Below, one piece after another: positions 28,223 through 37,060 of a stretch of DNA of 64,000 bases. The translations under genes and the position numbers were made by a program. The notes under the pieces are model-generated. The model saw only the letters and a list, made by a program, of their open reading frames with translations, was not told the DNA's origin and searched no databases. How positions within the stretch are numbered: position 1 is the stretch's first letter; each line of letters begins with the position of its first letter. The DNA comes from Anaerolineales bacterium (GTDB lineage: Bacteria > Chloroflexota > Anaerolineae > Anaerolineales > JABWBV01). The stretch is taken from contig JACKAX010000014.1 in NCBI GenBank assembly GCA_020634875.1, positions 1-64,000 of the forward strand, read 5' to 3'.

Positions 28223-28605
28223 TCATTCATCTCACCACCAAAACCGCCTGGCAAGCCGCCCAACACGCGGGCGCATATCGCGCCGATTCCCTTGAAAAAG
28301 AGGGCTTTATCCACTGTTCAACGCAAGAACAAATTCTTCCCGTGGCAAATTTCCTGTATCGGGGGATTCCCGAACTCGTGTTGTTATGGCTCGACCCTGC
28401 GCGCGTACACGCAGAAATCCGATGGGAACCACCCGTTCACCCTGGAGCCTCTGAAAATTCCGAAAGCGCTCCAGCCCCCGCCGCGACGAACCTTTTTCCG
28501 CACATTTACGGCCCTATCAATCTCAATGCTGTTTTTGAGGTAGTAGATTTTCTACCAGATGTAGATGGCATTTTCCGGCAAGTGCCCGGAAGCGCGGTGA
28601 CATAA
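28219..28605 (+). CDS. DUF952 family protein
   Basis: The 128-residue product begins MIIHLTTKTAWQAAQHAGAY and has the family motif GFIHCST followed by LVLLWLDPARV and LFPHIYGPINLNAV. DUF952 proteins share a fold with ADP-ribosyl-related ART-like proteins, but their reaction is unknown. It starts inside the stop codon of the DUF3048 gene (ATGA), so the two are probably translated together. A terminator follows. Confidence 0.85.
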   Translation: MIIHLTTKTAWQAAQHAGAYRADSLEKEGFIHCSTQEQILPVANFLYRGIPELVLLWLDPARVHAEIRWEPPVHPGASENSESAPAPAATNLFPHIYGPINLNAVFEVVDFLPDVDGIFRQVPGSAVT

Positions 28606-28620
28606 GCGTTTCAAACAAAA

Positions 28621-28642
28621 AAGAGAAGCCTGAGCTTCTCTT
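28621..28642. terminator. Bidirectional terminator between convergent genes
   Basis: AAGAGAAGC, loop CTGA, GCTTCTCTT forms a 9-base stem with A and T runs on either side. It can end both the DUF952 transcript and the minus-strand operon that ends at 28677. Confidence 0.8.
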
Positions 28643-28676
28643 TTTTTGTTGCACATGTGCTGCAATGGAATGTCTA

Positions 28677-29273
28677 TTAACTAGATGCTGCGCGCAGCCT
28701 TCGGGCAAAGATGATTAACACCACCGCCAGGATCGCCAAACCAATCAGTCCAGCCAATCCGCCACCAGCAATATCATCGGCAAAGCCAGTTGTGGGCAAG
28801 GAGGTAGGTAAGGCTGTGGAGGTATTGACAGGGGTGGATTGGGCAGCCAGGGTTAACAACGCTTCCACCGTTTGTGTCAGGCTAATGTTGGTGTTGTCCG
28901 GGGTATCTGTGGCCTGTACAACTACCTGAGTGGGCGTAGGTGTGGTAGTAGGGCTGGGCGTAATGGTAGGTGTCGCCGTCCAGGAGGAGGCTTCCGAGGT
29001 TTGCGCCACTGCCAAAGCCTGTTCCGTTTGTTGGGCATAGGCAATTGCTGCTTCGGTTTGCAGGGCGGCGCGGCCTCCCCCCGCGTTGTTCCGCGAAATG
29101 AAGAAGAAGGTCACAATACAGATAAAGGTGAGAAGCGTGATGATAGCTAGAATTCCCACAAGAATCCAAAATCTTCGATTACCGGACTCTTCCGCAGGTT
29201 CTTCGCCCGTGTTCTCATCTGTCTCATCAATATCTTCAAAATCAAAATCTTTGTCATCAAAATCGTCAGCCAT
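28677..29273 (-). CDS. LPXTG-like anchored membrane protein with Thr-rich stalk
   Basis: The 198-residue product has an acidic N-terminus (residues 1-32), a membrane helix (about 35-58), a Thr-rich segment with repeated TPT, and then SLPTTGFADD, a hydrophobic stretch and RRLRAA at the end. SLPTTG plus helix plus basic tail is the arrangement of sortase substrates. Here a second, N-terminal helix replaces a cleavable signal. AAGGAG precedes the ATG. It is the last gene of the eight-gene operon starting at 36972. Confidence 0.75.
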   Translation of the reverse strand: MADDFDDKDFDFEDIDETDENTGEEPAEESGNRRFWILVGILAIITLLTFICIVTFFFISRNNAGGGRAALQTEAAIAYAQQTEQALAVAQTSEASSWTATPTITPSPTTTPTPTQVVVQATDTPDNTNISLTQTVEALLTLAAQSTPVNTSTALPTSLPTTGFADDIAGGGLAGLIGLAILAVVLIIFARRLRAASS

Positions 29274-29283
29274 GCTGCACTCC

Positions 29284-30360
29284 TTAGAATAAGATTTCCA
29301 GGTTGGTCAGCGGCACAATCGCCTCGGACGCCTGGGCAGAATCGTCTGTCTCAAATTGGATTTTTGCGGCAGGAGCACGCAATCCGTTGGGAAAAATAGT
29401 CAGGCCGGGTAAAAGAACTGCGATACGGCCAAGTTTACCTTGATGGGGAGCGCGGGTCACTCGGATCCGCTGATCAGGAGCCAAGAGGGCGGCTTCTGGA
29501 GGAATTTCTGAATCACTCAGATTCGCCGCATCAATGGCGATAAATATTTCAGGACGAGTATCATGTGCTCGATCAAAGGGTTCCGCATTGATTGTCACAA
29601 CCCGTTTTTGATTCGTACTTAGGAGCTTGAAAGCCGCCGGATTGTAGCCCAATGCGCCAAAACCCTCCGTTACCAAGACAGGAAATGGTGTCGTCTGGGC
29701 TAATGGCAAAAGTTCAGGAGCCAAGCTGGCTAGAATCAGGCCACGCAAATTTTTGTCTGCCGCGGCTTTCAACGCACTTGCCTGGACACAGGTTCCTGCC
29801 ATGACAACAGCGCCTTTGAGATTTTCAGTCAATTGGCTAGCAGAAAGTTCCTGAGTCGGGTTCGTAGCTAAAACAGATAACGGGCCGCCGTTAATTTTTC
29901 CGTTGCCCCATAACCCTTGAATCAAAGCACCGGTTGCACTGATGATAACGCCGCGTTCGTGAATTAATTCTGCAACTGTGCCGGGATACCCAGCCTTCAA
30001 CTCAAAGGGTTCCGCTGTGCGCCGGATCAGGATCTGTCCACCGGCCACAAAGACAATCGTACCATCCACAGGGGCGCGGACAATCCGTTTGCCAATCTTA
30101 CCCCGTGAGGCAATGATGTCACCCTGATGAATTTCATTGCCCAAAAACCGCTCAATGTATTGTTCTGTTTGTCCTTCGGAAATTCCTAACCCGCGAGCTA
30201 CATTTAGCAAATAATGACGCGGAGCAAGGTGGGCCGTTGCAACCACATCCGTCGCACGGACTGCTTGGCCTTTCCGAACGGAGACATCCCCCGCAACAGG
30301 CAGAAGGCGTTTTCGGCGGATAGTAGTCAGAGGGGTAATAAATGTCACAGGAGCCAGCAT
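29284..30360 (-). CDS. Uncharacterised protein with barrel-sandwich-like segment
   Basis: The 358-residue product belongs to no family I recognise. It is soluble by composition. Two regions look like hairpins of the barrel-sandwich (lipoyl-like) type: GDVSVRKGQAVRATDVVATA and APVDGTIVFVAGGQILIR, without a lipoyl lysine. The C-terminal part RAPHQGKLGRIAVLLPG resembles a KOW-like turn. Its ATG directly follows the stop codon of the GlmL-like gene (TAAATG), so it is co-translated with it. Confidence 0.7.
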   Translation of the reverse strand: MLAPVTFITPLTTIRRKRLLPVAGDVSVRKGQAVRATDVVATAHLAPRHYLLNVARGLGISEGQTEQYIERFLGNEIHQGDIIASRGKIGKRIVRAPVDGTIVFVAGGQILIRRTAEPFELKAGYPGTVAELIHERGVIISATGALIQGLWGNGKINGGPLSVLATNPTQELSASQLTENLKGAVVMAGTCVQASALKAAADKNLRGLILASLAPELLPLAQTTPFPVLVTEGFGALGYNPAAFKLLSTNQKRVVTINAEPFDRAHDTRPEIFIAIDAANLSDSEIPPEAALLAPDQRIRVTRAPHQGKLGRIAVLLPGLTIFPNGLRAPAAKIQFETDDSAQASEAIVPLTNLEILF

Positions 30361-32118
30361 TTAACTCTCCAAAACCTTACGCCATTGCCTAAACAGTTCC
30401 TGACGCTCTTCGGCACCCGAAGGCAAACGCAAAGGACGACCGCGAGCATCAATCACCAGCCCCATATCTGCAACCATGCGAAGCGTGACTCCTCCCCCTA
30501 ATCCAGGCCGTCCCATCCCTAAATCAGCCCGATTGAGAGGTTGCAAGGAGAGTTTGATTTCCCCACCTGCATGAAGGGGTATCTTCTCCAAAGAACCTTG
30601 CATGATTTCCATTTTTTGCTCTTCACCTGATTCGTAGGCAATTCGTAATCGCAAAATCGGAGTACCGGACCGCGCGGAAGAAATTGGGGCAATCACCGTG
30701 GCTAAGTTAAGTAAAGCTCCGCTATCAATGATCTGCACCGCCATCATGGGATTGAGTTCCGCGGCTGCCCCCAGCGAAGAAATCAAATTAAAGGTATCGA
30801 GCAAAACGGGTGTAAATCCAGTCAGTTCCAATCCATCCAACAACATCAACAGACTTTGGGCACGCGAAGGGGCATTAGTTAACACGCTGCCGGAGGCAAG
30901 AACCGGTTCAAACCAGGGCAGATAGTTCCCTGAAGCACGAGGAGCCTGGGAAGAAAAGTAAGGTTGACTCAAGCGAACAGCTGTTCGCATAATTTCGCGG
31001 GCGAGGGCTTGCTCAATTTCCATCTCTGTGGCGGTCATAGGCAAGCTATTGGGATAGGCACTTTTATACTGGATGTATGCATGGACTTCATTGTTTGAAA
31101 CCGGTGTAGCAGTCCAGCGAGCAATATCACTGAGTTTGGTGTGATCTAATAGGTGAGGCAACACCGCGCCCAGGCCTAAGTAGGGATAAACACGATGATT
31201 CAAAGTATCCCCAAATGCCGCCGCAATAGTAGTGGAACCTGCCCCAATATCTACCCCCAAAACGCCTTTGTTAGGGGGATAGGATTTACCAAAAAACCGG
31301 ATGATGCGGGCAAACCCCTGAGTAGTTGGCATCAACCGTCCCCCACTCCAATTACTCAACTCATTTAATGGGGCATTATCCCGAACGCGGATTTTCCGAT
31401 ACACCTCACGCAAATTTCCCTGGGCTGGTGCGAGTTGTTCCTCGTCCAACGTTGGGCGCACGTTCGGAGCGATATCTACGGTGGTAATTCCACCTAAATC
31501 GCCTTGCACTTCTTCGGCTACCGCGCTATTCCCTCCGAAGAGGATTTGTGGACGTTGACTTTCTGGTAAAAGATAACAGGCCAGGCCGATAGACTCTATT
31601 AACTTAGAAACGGATTTGGAAGCTCCATTTTCAGTTCCTCCAGATATCACAATTAAATCCGGATGGGCTTTTAAGATCACATCAATGCGTTCTTCCAATT
31701 TGCGCCGATCATTCATGCCGATCGTGTCTAAGATTGTGGCATAGGTACTTGACAATAAGTTTTGGACACTTTCGAGAGAGATATCTTCGAGCAAGCCAAC
31801 CGCAATTGTCCGTAAAGGTTCTCCCGCGGAAACTGTGGCGACAACCGCATCCACGCCGTTACCTTCTCGATCCGTGGGGACAATGATACCTGTATCTACA
31901 TGAAACAGAATGCGGCCGGTCATTTCCTGCACCTGTTCAAGTGCCAATTGAACGCCTTCGCTAGCATCACGATAAGGGGCCATTAAGGTGGTGGGGGAAA
32001 CGCCTACTGCAATGAGCCGGTAAGTGCCATCTACATCATCAAATAGAAACGCACGTGTGCTGGCGTGCCCCACATCAATGGCGATTAATGAAGTTCCAGT
32101 GTAAACGGTGTCGGTCAT
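30361..32118 (-). CDS. GlmL/MutL-family ASKHA ATPase
   Basis: The 585-residue product matches the GlmL/MutL family, named for the gene beside B12-dependent glutamate mutase. Visible motifs are LIAIDVGHASTRAFLFDDVDG, the second phosphate motif GVLGVDIGAGSTTIAAAFG (about 285) and VISGGTENG. The fold is the Hsp70/actin ATPase fold. No mutase gene (glmS, glmE) lies in the window. The neighbours are membrane proteins, so a role other than mutase care is likely. The start at 32118 lies 5 bases after the upstream stop. Confidence 0.8.
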   Translation of the reverse strand: MTDTVYTGTSLIAIDVGHASTRAFLFDDVDGTYRLIAVGVSPTTLMAPYRDASEGVQLALEQVQEMTGRILFHVDTGIIVPTDREGNGVDAVVATVSAGEPLRTIAVGLLEDISLESVQNLLSSTYATILDTIGMNDRRKLEERIDVILKAHPDLIVISGGTENGASKSVSKLIESIGLACYLLPESQRPQILFGGNSAVAEEVQGDLGGITTVDIAPNVRPTLDEEQLAPAQGNLREVYRKIRVRDNAPLNELSNWSGGRLMPTTQGFARIIRFFGKSYPPNKGVLGVDIGAGSTTIAAAFGDTLNHRVYPYLGLGAVLPHLLDHTKLSDIARWTATPVSNNEVHAYIQYKSAYPNSLPMTATEMEIEQALAREIMRTAVRLSQPYFSSQAPRASGNYLPWFEPVLASGSVLTNAPSRAQSLLMLLDGLELTGFTPVLLDTFNLISSLGAAAELNPMMAVQIIDSGALLNLATVIAPISSARSGTPILRLRIAYESGEEQKMEIMQGSLEKIPLHAGGEIKLSLQPLNRADLGMGRPGLGGGVTLRMVADMGLVIDARGRPLRLPSGAEERQELFRQWRKVLES

Positions 32119-32123
32119 GTCGT

Positions 32124-32828
32124 TCAGGCCGGGCCAAAGAAGTGCCAAATAGTGGAAATATATTCAAGCAAAGAATATAAACGGTCAATCAGTGCTGTCA
32201 GAACCGTGGCATAGACCCCCGCAAAAACAACGCCGAAAGTCAGGGCGATGAAAATCTGCCCGCCGAAAGCCAAACTTTCAAGCCAGGCTGGGCGTTGGGT
32301 ACTACCGGCGGAAAAAGTGCTGAATTGAAAATATAGTAGGGTCAAAATCGTGACACTAATTGAAATAAACCCGCTAATGACGCTCAGAAACGCGTTATCT
32401 GGTTCGAGACCTTGCAAAATCGGCGCCGTATTGAGTTGATTCATTGCCGCGTTGGTTTGGGGAAAAAGTGTGCCCGTAATTGCTCCGCCAATGGCTATCG
32501 CCGCCCCAACGCCAACCAAAAAGGCCATCGTCAGATTTCCTACCCGCCCCATCCTGGGTGATAATTTGGCGAGGAGTAATAAACTCAAAACGACAGGGAT
32601 AAGAGAAAGCAAAGATGAAACCGTAAAATCTCCACCAACGATAGACAATAACGGCAGAATCAGGTTAGGGTACAACACATTACGAACTGCAACCGCACCG
32701 GCAAATCCAGCTGCCACTCCGACAAACAAATGCACTGAAAATCGAAAAAGCGGGTTATCACCAAAAAGATAACTTAAGACCATACAGGTCAGCAAAAAAC
32801 CGAGAATTGCACCGAATAAATCTATCAT
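32124..32828 (-). CDS. Multi-spanning membrane protein, function unknown
   Basis: The 234-residue product has about six hydrophobic helices, for example GAILGFLLTCMVLSYLFG, LSLIPVVLSLLLLAKL and IFIALTFGVVFAGVYATVL. No family was recognised. It starts inside the stop codon of the zinc-ribbon gene (ATGA, 32825-32828) and is followed 5 bases later by the GlmL-like ATPase, so it belongs to the same transcript and may anchor the complex. Confidence 0.75.
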   Translation of the reverse strand: MIDLFGAILGFLLTCMVLSYLFGDNPLFRFSVHLFVGVAAGFAGAVAVRNVLYPNLILPLLSIVGGDFTVSSLLSLIPVVLSLLLLAKLSPRMGRVGNLTMAFLVGVGAAIAIGGAITGTLFPQTNAAMNQLNTAPILQGLEPDNAFLSVISGFISISVTILTLLYFQFSTFSAGSTQRPAWLESLAFGGQIFIALTFGVVFAGVYATVLTALIDRLYSLLEYISTIWHFFGPA

Positions 32829-35290
32829 GATTTTTTGCCTTTGCGGGCCTGCCGTTGAACTTTCCTCATTTCGTCTAGATAGTTATAGCCACCACCCAAC
32901 ACAATCAGAAGTACAGCAACAAGGAGGCCGAGACTGTAAGCATCCCAATAAAAGCGCGCAATCCCTAATTGACCTTGATTTTGTTCATACGCCGCGCCAC
33001 CACGCAGACCAACAAGCAGTCCTTCTACCTGCCGTTGCGAAGGGTCAGGATTTTCATAATATGGTCGAATAAAAGGTTCTGCTTGAGCACTAGTCACAAC
33101 CACGAGGGAATTTCTGCGTAAGTAGGGTTCGACCTGTTCGATCCAGTTACGAGCTGTTTCGGGATTATCCGTCAAGAGCACCGTCATAAAAAAATCACCC
33201 ACGCCGGTTATGGTTTGCATCACCGGGGTTCGCCAGGGGTTAGACGCTTCATAATCTCCCAATTCCCAAAGCGGGCGACTATCAAATGCCATACGGACAG
33301 ATTGCCGTGGAATAAGAGCAAAATTAGCCAGGCCAGCCGTGCCACCAGGAATATATCCGAGGTTCACATAGTTTTCGCCATATTTGTATGCATGGCTATA
33401 TGGATACTGGCTTTGCAGGTACGCGACCTGCCGTTCTCCCAGCGCCGTCCCCACTGGAGAAGTGGAAACCAGCGCTAAGGGAATACCCCGATCCAGCCAT
33501 TGATCGAAAAGGGCACGTGCCGCGGCTTCTAATTCACCAGAGGTTCCCGGTTCATAATCGAACGCAACTAAAATAGGACGATCTAACGGGGCACCAATCG
33601 TCAAGTTCTCAACACTTTGTATTTCTGAAGGCAACGACTGCGGCAAAGGAGTAATTTGTGTGTCGCCCAACAAGGGGAATAATAAGGCAAGCAGCATGAT
33701 GATTGCAAAAACCACACGGAAAACGCGTTGCGAGGAAAACGAGGCGGCCATTGGAGCCAATTGCGGAACCCGTTCGCTCTCGACAAGAGCCTGAAGCAGT
33801 TGCGTATTTGTTTGTTGCCGCGTAGAAACTTGTAGAACCTCGGAATACGTCGGAGGCTTTGTCGTTTTTGTAATATCTGCTTCCGGACTAAGTAAATCGC
33901 GAAGCCCCGCTAACGGGCCAACTCGTTCCAACTCTCCTTCAACGTGTTCAGTGGCAATATCGACTCCTTCCATTGGTCGAAAAGCCTTGACCCATGATGG
34001 AAGGCCACCTGGCGTGGTTGATTCCTCGGAGGCGGATAACGCGTCGGTTTTGGTATTTTGTTCAGGCACCGGTCTCTCGCGCGGTTCGGATTTAGGTTGG
34101 TCACCAAATCCCCAAGTGGCTTGAAAACCTGGATAGTCATCAGCAGGTTTGTAGGTTTCCGATTCAGGTTCTTCTTGAAGACCTTGCAACCAGTCAGGTG
34201 TTTTATTTCTTCCGGCCTCCGTTATAAACGAATCTTCGGGATCGAGCGATAACCCCCCCATGATGCCTTGGCCTAAATCACTGACACCTTCATCAGTGCC
34301 TCCGGCCCAATCTGTATCCGCAGATTGGGTTTCCGGAGTATCGCCAAGTGTTGATAACCAATCCAGGGAATTTTCCGTACCACTGCTACCAGGGGTGGCG
34401 TGTTCGTCAATCCATTCGGGCATATTCTCTAATTTGCCTGTCATCCCCGTTTTACTGTCTAGACTATCCAACCAATCCGGGAATTCTCCATCAAAAGCGG
34501 TGTCCTTTGCGGTGGGTTCCAGGTCTTCAAATCCTGAGGAACTTCCTGTTAACCAAGATGGTAAATCGTCGTCAAATTCATCAGGATCTGAAGATGCTTC
34601 CGCAGCAGGGGTAGTTAACCAAGCAGGGAGATCATCCGCGGGTTTGGCGGGAGGGGGAGCGGGTTGTTTCCAGTCTGTCACTGTTGTGGTGACCGAATCT
34701 TCGCTGTCGAGAGAATCAAGCCAATCTCCCTCTTCAGAAAAAGTCTGACCTCCAAGCATGTCAGAAAGGGGAACAGTCTTTTCTTCTTCGCGAGAGGTGA
34801 ACCATGCAGGAAGTGAACCGGTTGGTTCTTCTGAATCTTTCTGCCGGAAAAAATCGTCCAAATTATCATCTTTCGTCTCGGAGACAGGTTCATCATCCAC
34901 CGGCAACCATTCGTTCAATTTCGTGTCGCCATCAGGAACGTTCCAATCACCCTTATCTCCAAAAACATTTGAGTCAAAGACCCCACTAGTTTCATCTTCA
35001 TCCATCCAATCAGTGCGAGTAGCGCCTGCTGTCTGAGGGGTAGCATCACGCAACCAAGCCGGAAGATCGTCGGCAGGAGGGGCCTCATCTAGCGGAGCAT
35101 CATCCTGCCCAAGAGTACGCAACCAATCAAGCGTATCTTCGGGGGAGGCATTTGCCCAATTAGCCCCTGCATCTTTCTCGCTTGACCCCGTGGAAGCAAT
35201 TAAAGGTTTGAGACGCGCACCACAATGCTGGCATTCTTCTAAATGCTCAGGGTTGGGCTTTCCACACATCTGGCAACGCTTCTCTGCCAT
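32825..35290 (-). CDS. Zinc-ribbon membrane protein with 12 W-L motifs and extracytoplasmic domain
   Basis: The product has about 821 residues. It opens with a zinc ribbon (Cys6, Cys9, Cys20, Cys23). An acidic, probably disordered region (about 40-460) follows with 12 copies of a short motif: LDWLRTL, LPAWLRD, LPAWFTS, GDWLDSL, LPAWLTT, LPSWLTG, FPDWLDSL, MPEWIDE, LDWLSTL, PDWLQGL, LPSWVKA and NEWLPV. A membrane helix (VFRVVFAIIMLLALLFPLL), a folded domain and a C-terminal helix finish it. The motifs look like repeated docking sites. The start at 35290 is chosen over 35302 because GGCGGA precedes it. Function is unknown. Confidence 0.75.
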   Translation of the reverse strand: MAEKRCQMCGKPNPEHLEECQHCGARLKPLIASTGSSEKDAGANWANASPEDTLDWLRTLGQDDAPLDEAPPADDLPAWLRDATPQTAGATRTDWMDEDETSGVFDSNVFGDKGDWNVPDGDTKLNEWLPVDDEPVSETKDDNLDDFFRQKDSEEPTGSLPAWFTSREEEKTVPLSDMLGGQTFSEEGDWLDSLDSEDSVTTTVTDWKQPAPPPAKPADDLPAWLTTPAAEASSDPDEFDDDLPSWLTGSSSGFEDLEPTAKDTAFDGEFPDWLDSLDSKTGMTGKLENMPEWIDEHATPGSSGTENSLDWLSTLGDTPETQSADTDWAGGTDEGVSDLGQGIMGGLSLDPEDSFITEAGRNKTPDWLQGLQEEPESETYKPADDYPGFQATWGFGDQPKSEPRERPVPEQNTKTDALSASEESTTPGGLPSWVKAFRPMEGVDIATEHVEGELERVGPLAGLRDLLSPEADITKTTKPPTYSEVLQVSTRQQTNTQLLQALVESERVPQLAPMAASFSSQRVFRVVFAIIMLLALLFPLLGDTQITPLPQSLPSEIQSVENLTIGAPLDRPILVAFDYEPGTSGELEAAARALFDQWLDRGIPLALVSTSPVGTALGERQVAYLQSQYPYSHAYKYGENYVNLGYIPGGTAGLANFALIPRQSVRMAFDSRPLWELGDYEASNPWRTPVMQTITGVGDFFMTVLLTDNPETARNWIEQVEPYLRRNSLVVVTSAQAEPFIRPYYENPDPSQRQVEGLLVGLRGGAAYEQNQGQLGIARFYWDAYSLGLLVAVLLIVLGGGYNYLDEMRKVQRQARKGKKS

Positions 35291-35291
35291 T

Positions 35292-35930
35292 TTATCCGCC
35301 ATAGGGCCGATCCATGCCCATTAAAATTCGCAAACCAGTTGCAATAGTTCCGAGCGCAATACCCAACAATATTCCACGTGCCCCAGCCGTGGCAGGGACA
35401 TTCGCAATCCAATCGCGAAGAGTTCGCAAAGGTGCGCCCACTGTCGGAACAAAATCTGTTACTAACGGACTAGCCAGGAGCAACATCAAAATTACCGTAC
35501 CAATAAATATCAGCGAAAAAGTATCGGTTTTTCGCCGCACAACACGCGCACTCGCATAAATTAAAGTAACAGCTAGAATAGCCATAAGACTAGTCTCGAC
35601 TGGCAATTGAATGTAATTCAAGATAAACATGGCGGCTTGACTCGCTGGCCCAAAAGCAATTACCACCCCAAACGTCCCTACCATGGCTATCACTAATACT
35701 AGACTATTGAAGGGAAATGGCCCATCGTTATCCAATTTCTTACTATGCACAGAAGCCAAATTCAACAGCCCAATCAATAACGCGACCGCCCCCAACGTGC
35801 TAGCCCATTGTAAAAGGACAGTCCGCCAATCTATGCCCACAAAATTAAGCGGCAGAAAATACAAAAATAAAACAATTACCCCCGTAAGAACTGCAACAAC
35901 CGTAGAAAGTACAGGAAATTTTAAGTTCAC
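35292..35930 (-). CDS. Multi-spanning membrane protein, GTG start
   Basis: The 212-residue product has about six or seven hydrophobic helices such as FPVLSTVVAVLTGVIVLFLY and LGAVALLIGLLNLAS. No family was recognised. The GTG at 35930 overlaps the stop of the upstream gene (GTGA) and gives MNLKFPVLST; a longer frame to 35996 would overlap by 70 bases and is not preferred. It is the third gene of the operon. Confidence 0.72.
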   Translation of the reverse strand: MNLKFPVLSTVVAVLTGVIVLFLYFLPLNFVGIDWRTVLLQWASTLGAVALLIGLLNLASVHSKKLDNDGPFPFNSLVLVIAMVGTFGVVIAFGPASQAAMFILNYIQLPVETSLMAILAVTLIYASARVVRRKTDTFSLIFIGTVILMLLLASPLVTDFVPTVGAPLRTLRDWIANVPATAGARGILLGIALGTIATGLRILMGMDRPYGG

Positions 35931-36694
35931 GGTGATAAGAATCCCAAGACAAATTTCATAAGGCCACCACCCATAATCATGAGTATCAGCAGCCAACGGA
36001 CTACATCTTGTGCTTGAAGACTGGCGGTATGCCCTATTCCCGCTCGCAAATACGCACCTCCTGCATATAACTCTTCACCGATTAAGGTTTCCTGCGAGGC
36101 TGCAAACATCATCGCTTGAGTGGGAATGTGATCGGTGCCAGACAAAGAAAACGCTTCGTTACGATCACTGGCTTCCAGAATTAGACCTGCCTCTGTCCCG
36201 AAGCTGCCCGCCAGGAGATTGCCTGAGACATTTTCCTCAGCCATCAAAACCATCGCGCCCGCCGCAAATGAGATTGGGGTAAGCCCGGTCACCCTTCCAT
36301 AATCGGGGTCGAAAGCCTCTATTGCACCAACTTCTCGATATCCTGCTCGTAAAGTATCTTGAGCAAGGATCGCTAGAGCACCATCTCCGGCACTGGCAAC
36401 TGGTGGAGAATCACTAATTGAAGCGGTTCGTGCGATCCGTCCAAGCATGGCCAGACCGACAAAAGATGCTGCACTCCCCGGGCTGGTCAGATTCCCTTGC
36501 CCAACGGAAACGTGTAACCGGGTTCCCGCTTCCACCGCAAGGCCGATCGCCCGCGAAAGACGCGCAAATGCCGGGATCGTCCGCAACCCCATCAGGGGGC
36601 GACTCCGGCCCAAAATTGCAAAAATCACCATCAACAGGAAAAAGCCTGCAACGACGATGACACCTAAAAACTCAGAACTTTCAGCGAGATTCAC
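35927..36694 (-). CDS. DUF6754-like membrane protein
   Basis: The 255-residue product has one N-terminal helix, a soluble middle with LRTIPAFARLSRAIGLAVEAGTRLHVS and GQGNLTSPGSAASFVGLAML, and a C-terminal helix (RWLLILMIMGGGLMKFVLGFL). The pattern is that of DUF6754, which I recall from Anaerolineae genomes and which has no known function. It starts inside the stop codon of the 93-residue gene (ATGA). Confidence 0.7.
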   Translation of the reverse strand: MNLAESSEFLGVIVVAGFFLLMVIFAILGRSRPLMGLRTIPAFARLSRAIGLAVEAGTRLHVSVGQGNLTSPGSAASFVGLAMLGRIARTASISDSPPVASAGDGALAILAQDTLRAGYREVGAIEAFDPDYGRVTGLTPISFAAGAMVLMAEENVSGNLLAGSFGTEAGLILEASDRNEAFSLSGTDHIPTQAMMFAASQETLIGEELYAGGAYLRAGIGHTASLQAQDVVRWLLILMIMGGGLMKFVLGFLSP

Positions 36695-36972
36695 CGATCC
36701 TCTCTCAAAAATGCCGCCAAGGCTCGCGCCTGAGCAGGTTGCTCCAAAATGGTTGCCAAAGCCTTAACTTGTCCTTGGGATACAAAGGCTTCTAGCAATG
36801 GTTGCCCAACATAAACCAATTGTGCCCCTACCAAATGGACGGGGCTGGCCGAATCGAGAAACCAGGCCGCAAAACTACCTAAACGCCAACGCCGCAAGTG
36901 CTCGGCCCACGTTTGCCAGATTTGTTCCTGTTCCATTTTAGAACCATCATGCATGATTAACCTAAAGGTCAT
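36691..36972 (-). CDS. Small protein opening the GlmL-type operon
   Basis: The 93-residue product is not recognised. It contains EQIWQTWAEHLRRWRLGSFAAWFLD and two further amphipathic helices and has no signal or membrane segment. The ATG at 36972 is preceded by TATAAAAT 11 to 13 bases upstream and by no ribosome site, so the start of the operon may be nearly leaderless. An internal ATG at 36936 is possible. Confidence 0.6.
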   Translation of the reverse strand: MTFRLIMHDGSKMEQEQIWQTWAEHLRRWRLGSFAAWFLDSASPVHLVGAQLVYVGQPLLEAFVSQGQVKALATILEQPAQARALAAFLREDR

Positions 36973-36983
36973 GTTCGGTTTTC

Positions 36984-36991
36984 ATTTTATA
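36984..36991 (-). promoter_or_regulatory. -10 region of the eight-gene operon
   Basis: TATAAAAT on the minus strand lies 11 bases before the first start codon (36972). It is the only promoter-like sequence seen for the tightly packed genes down to 28677. Confidence 0.4.
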
Positions 36992-37040
36992 TCCGCAAGC
37001 AAAGATTGGTCAAGCAATATTCCCTTACAACATCTTGCGC

Positions 37041-37046
37041 TATAAT
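37041..37046 (+). promoter_or_regulatory. -10 box TATAAT before the PH-like membrane gene
   Basis: A perfect TATAAT lies 14 bases before the ATG at 37061, with TTGCGC just before it. The transcript leader would be about 7 bases. The -35 is weak. Confidence 0.45.
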
Positions 37047-37060
37047 CACGAATCTGCAAG

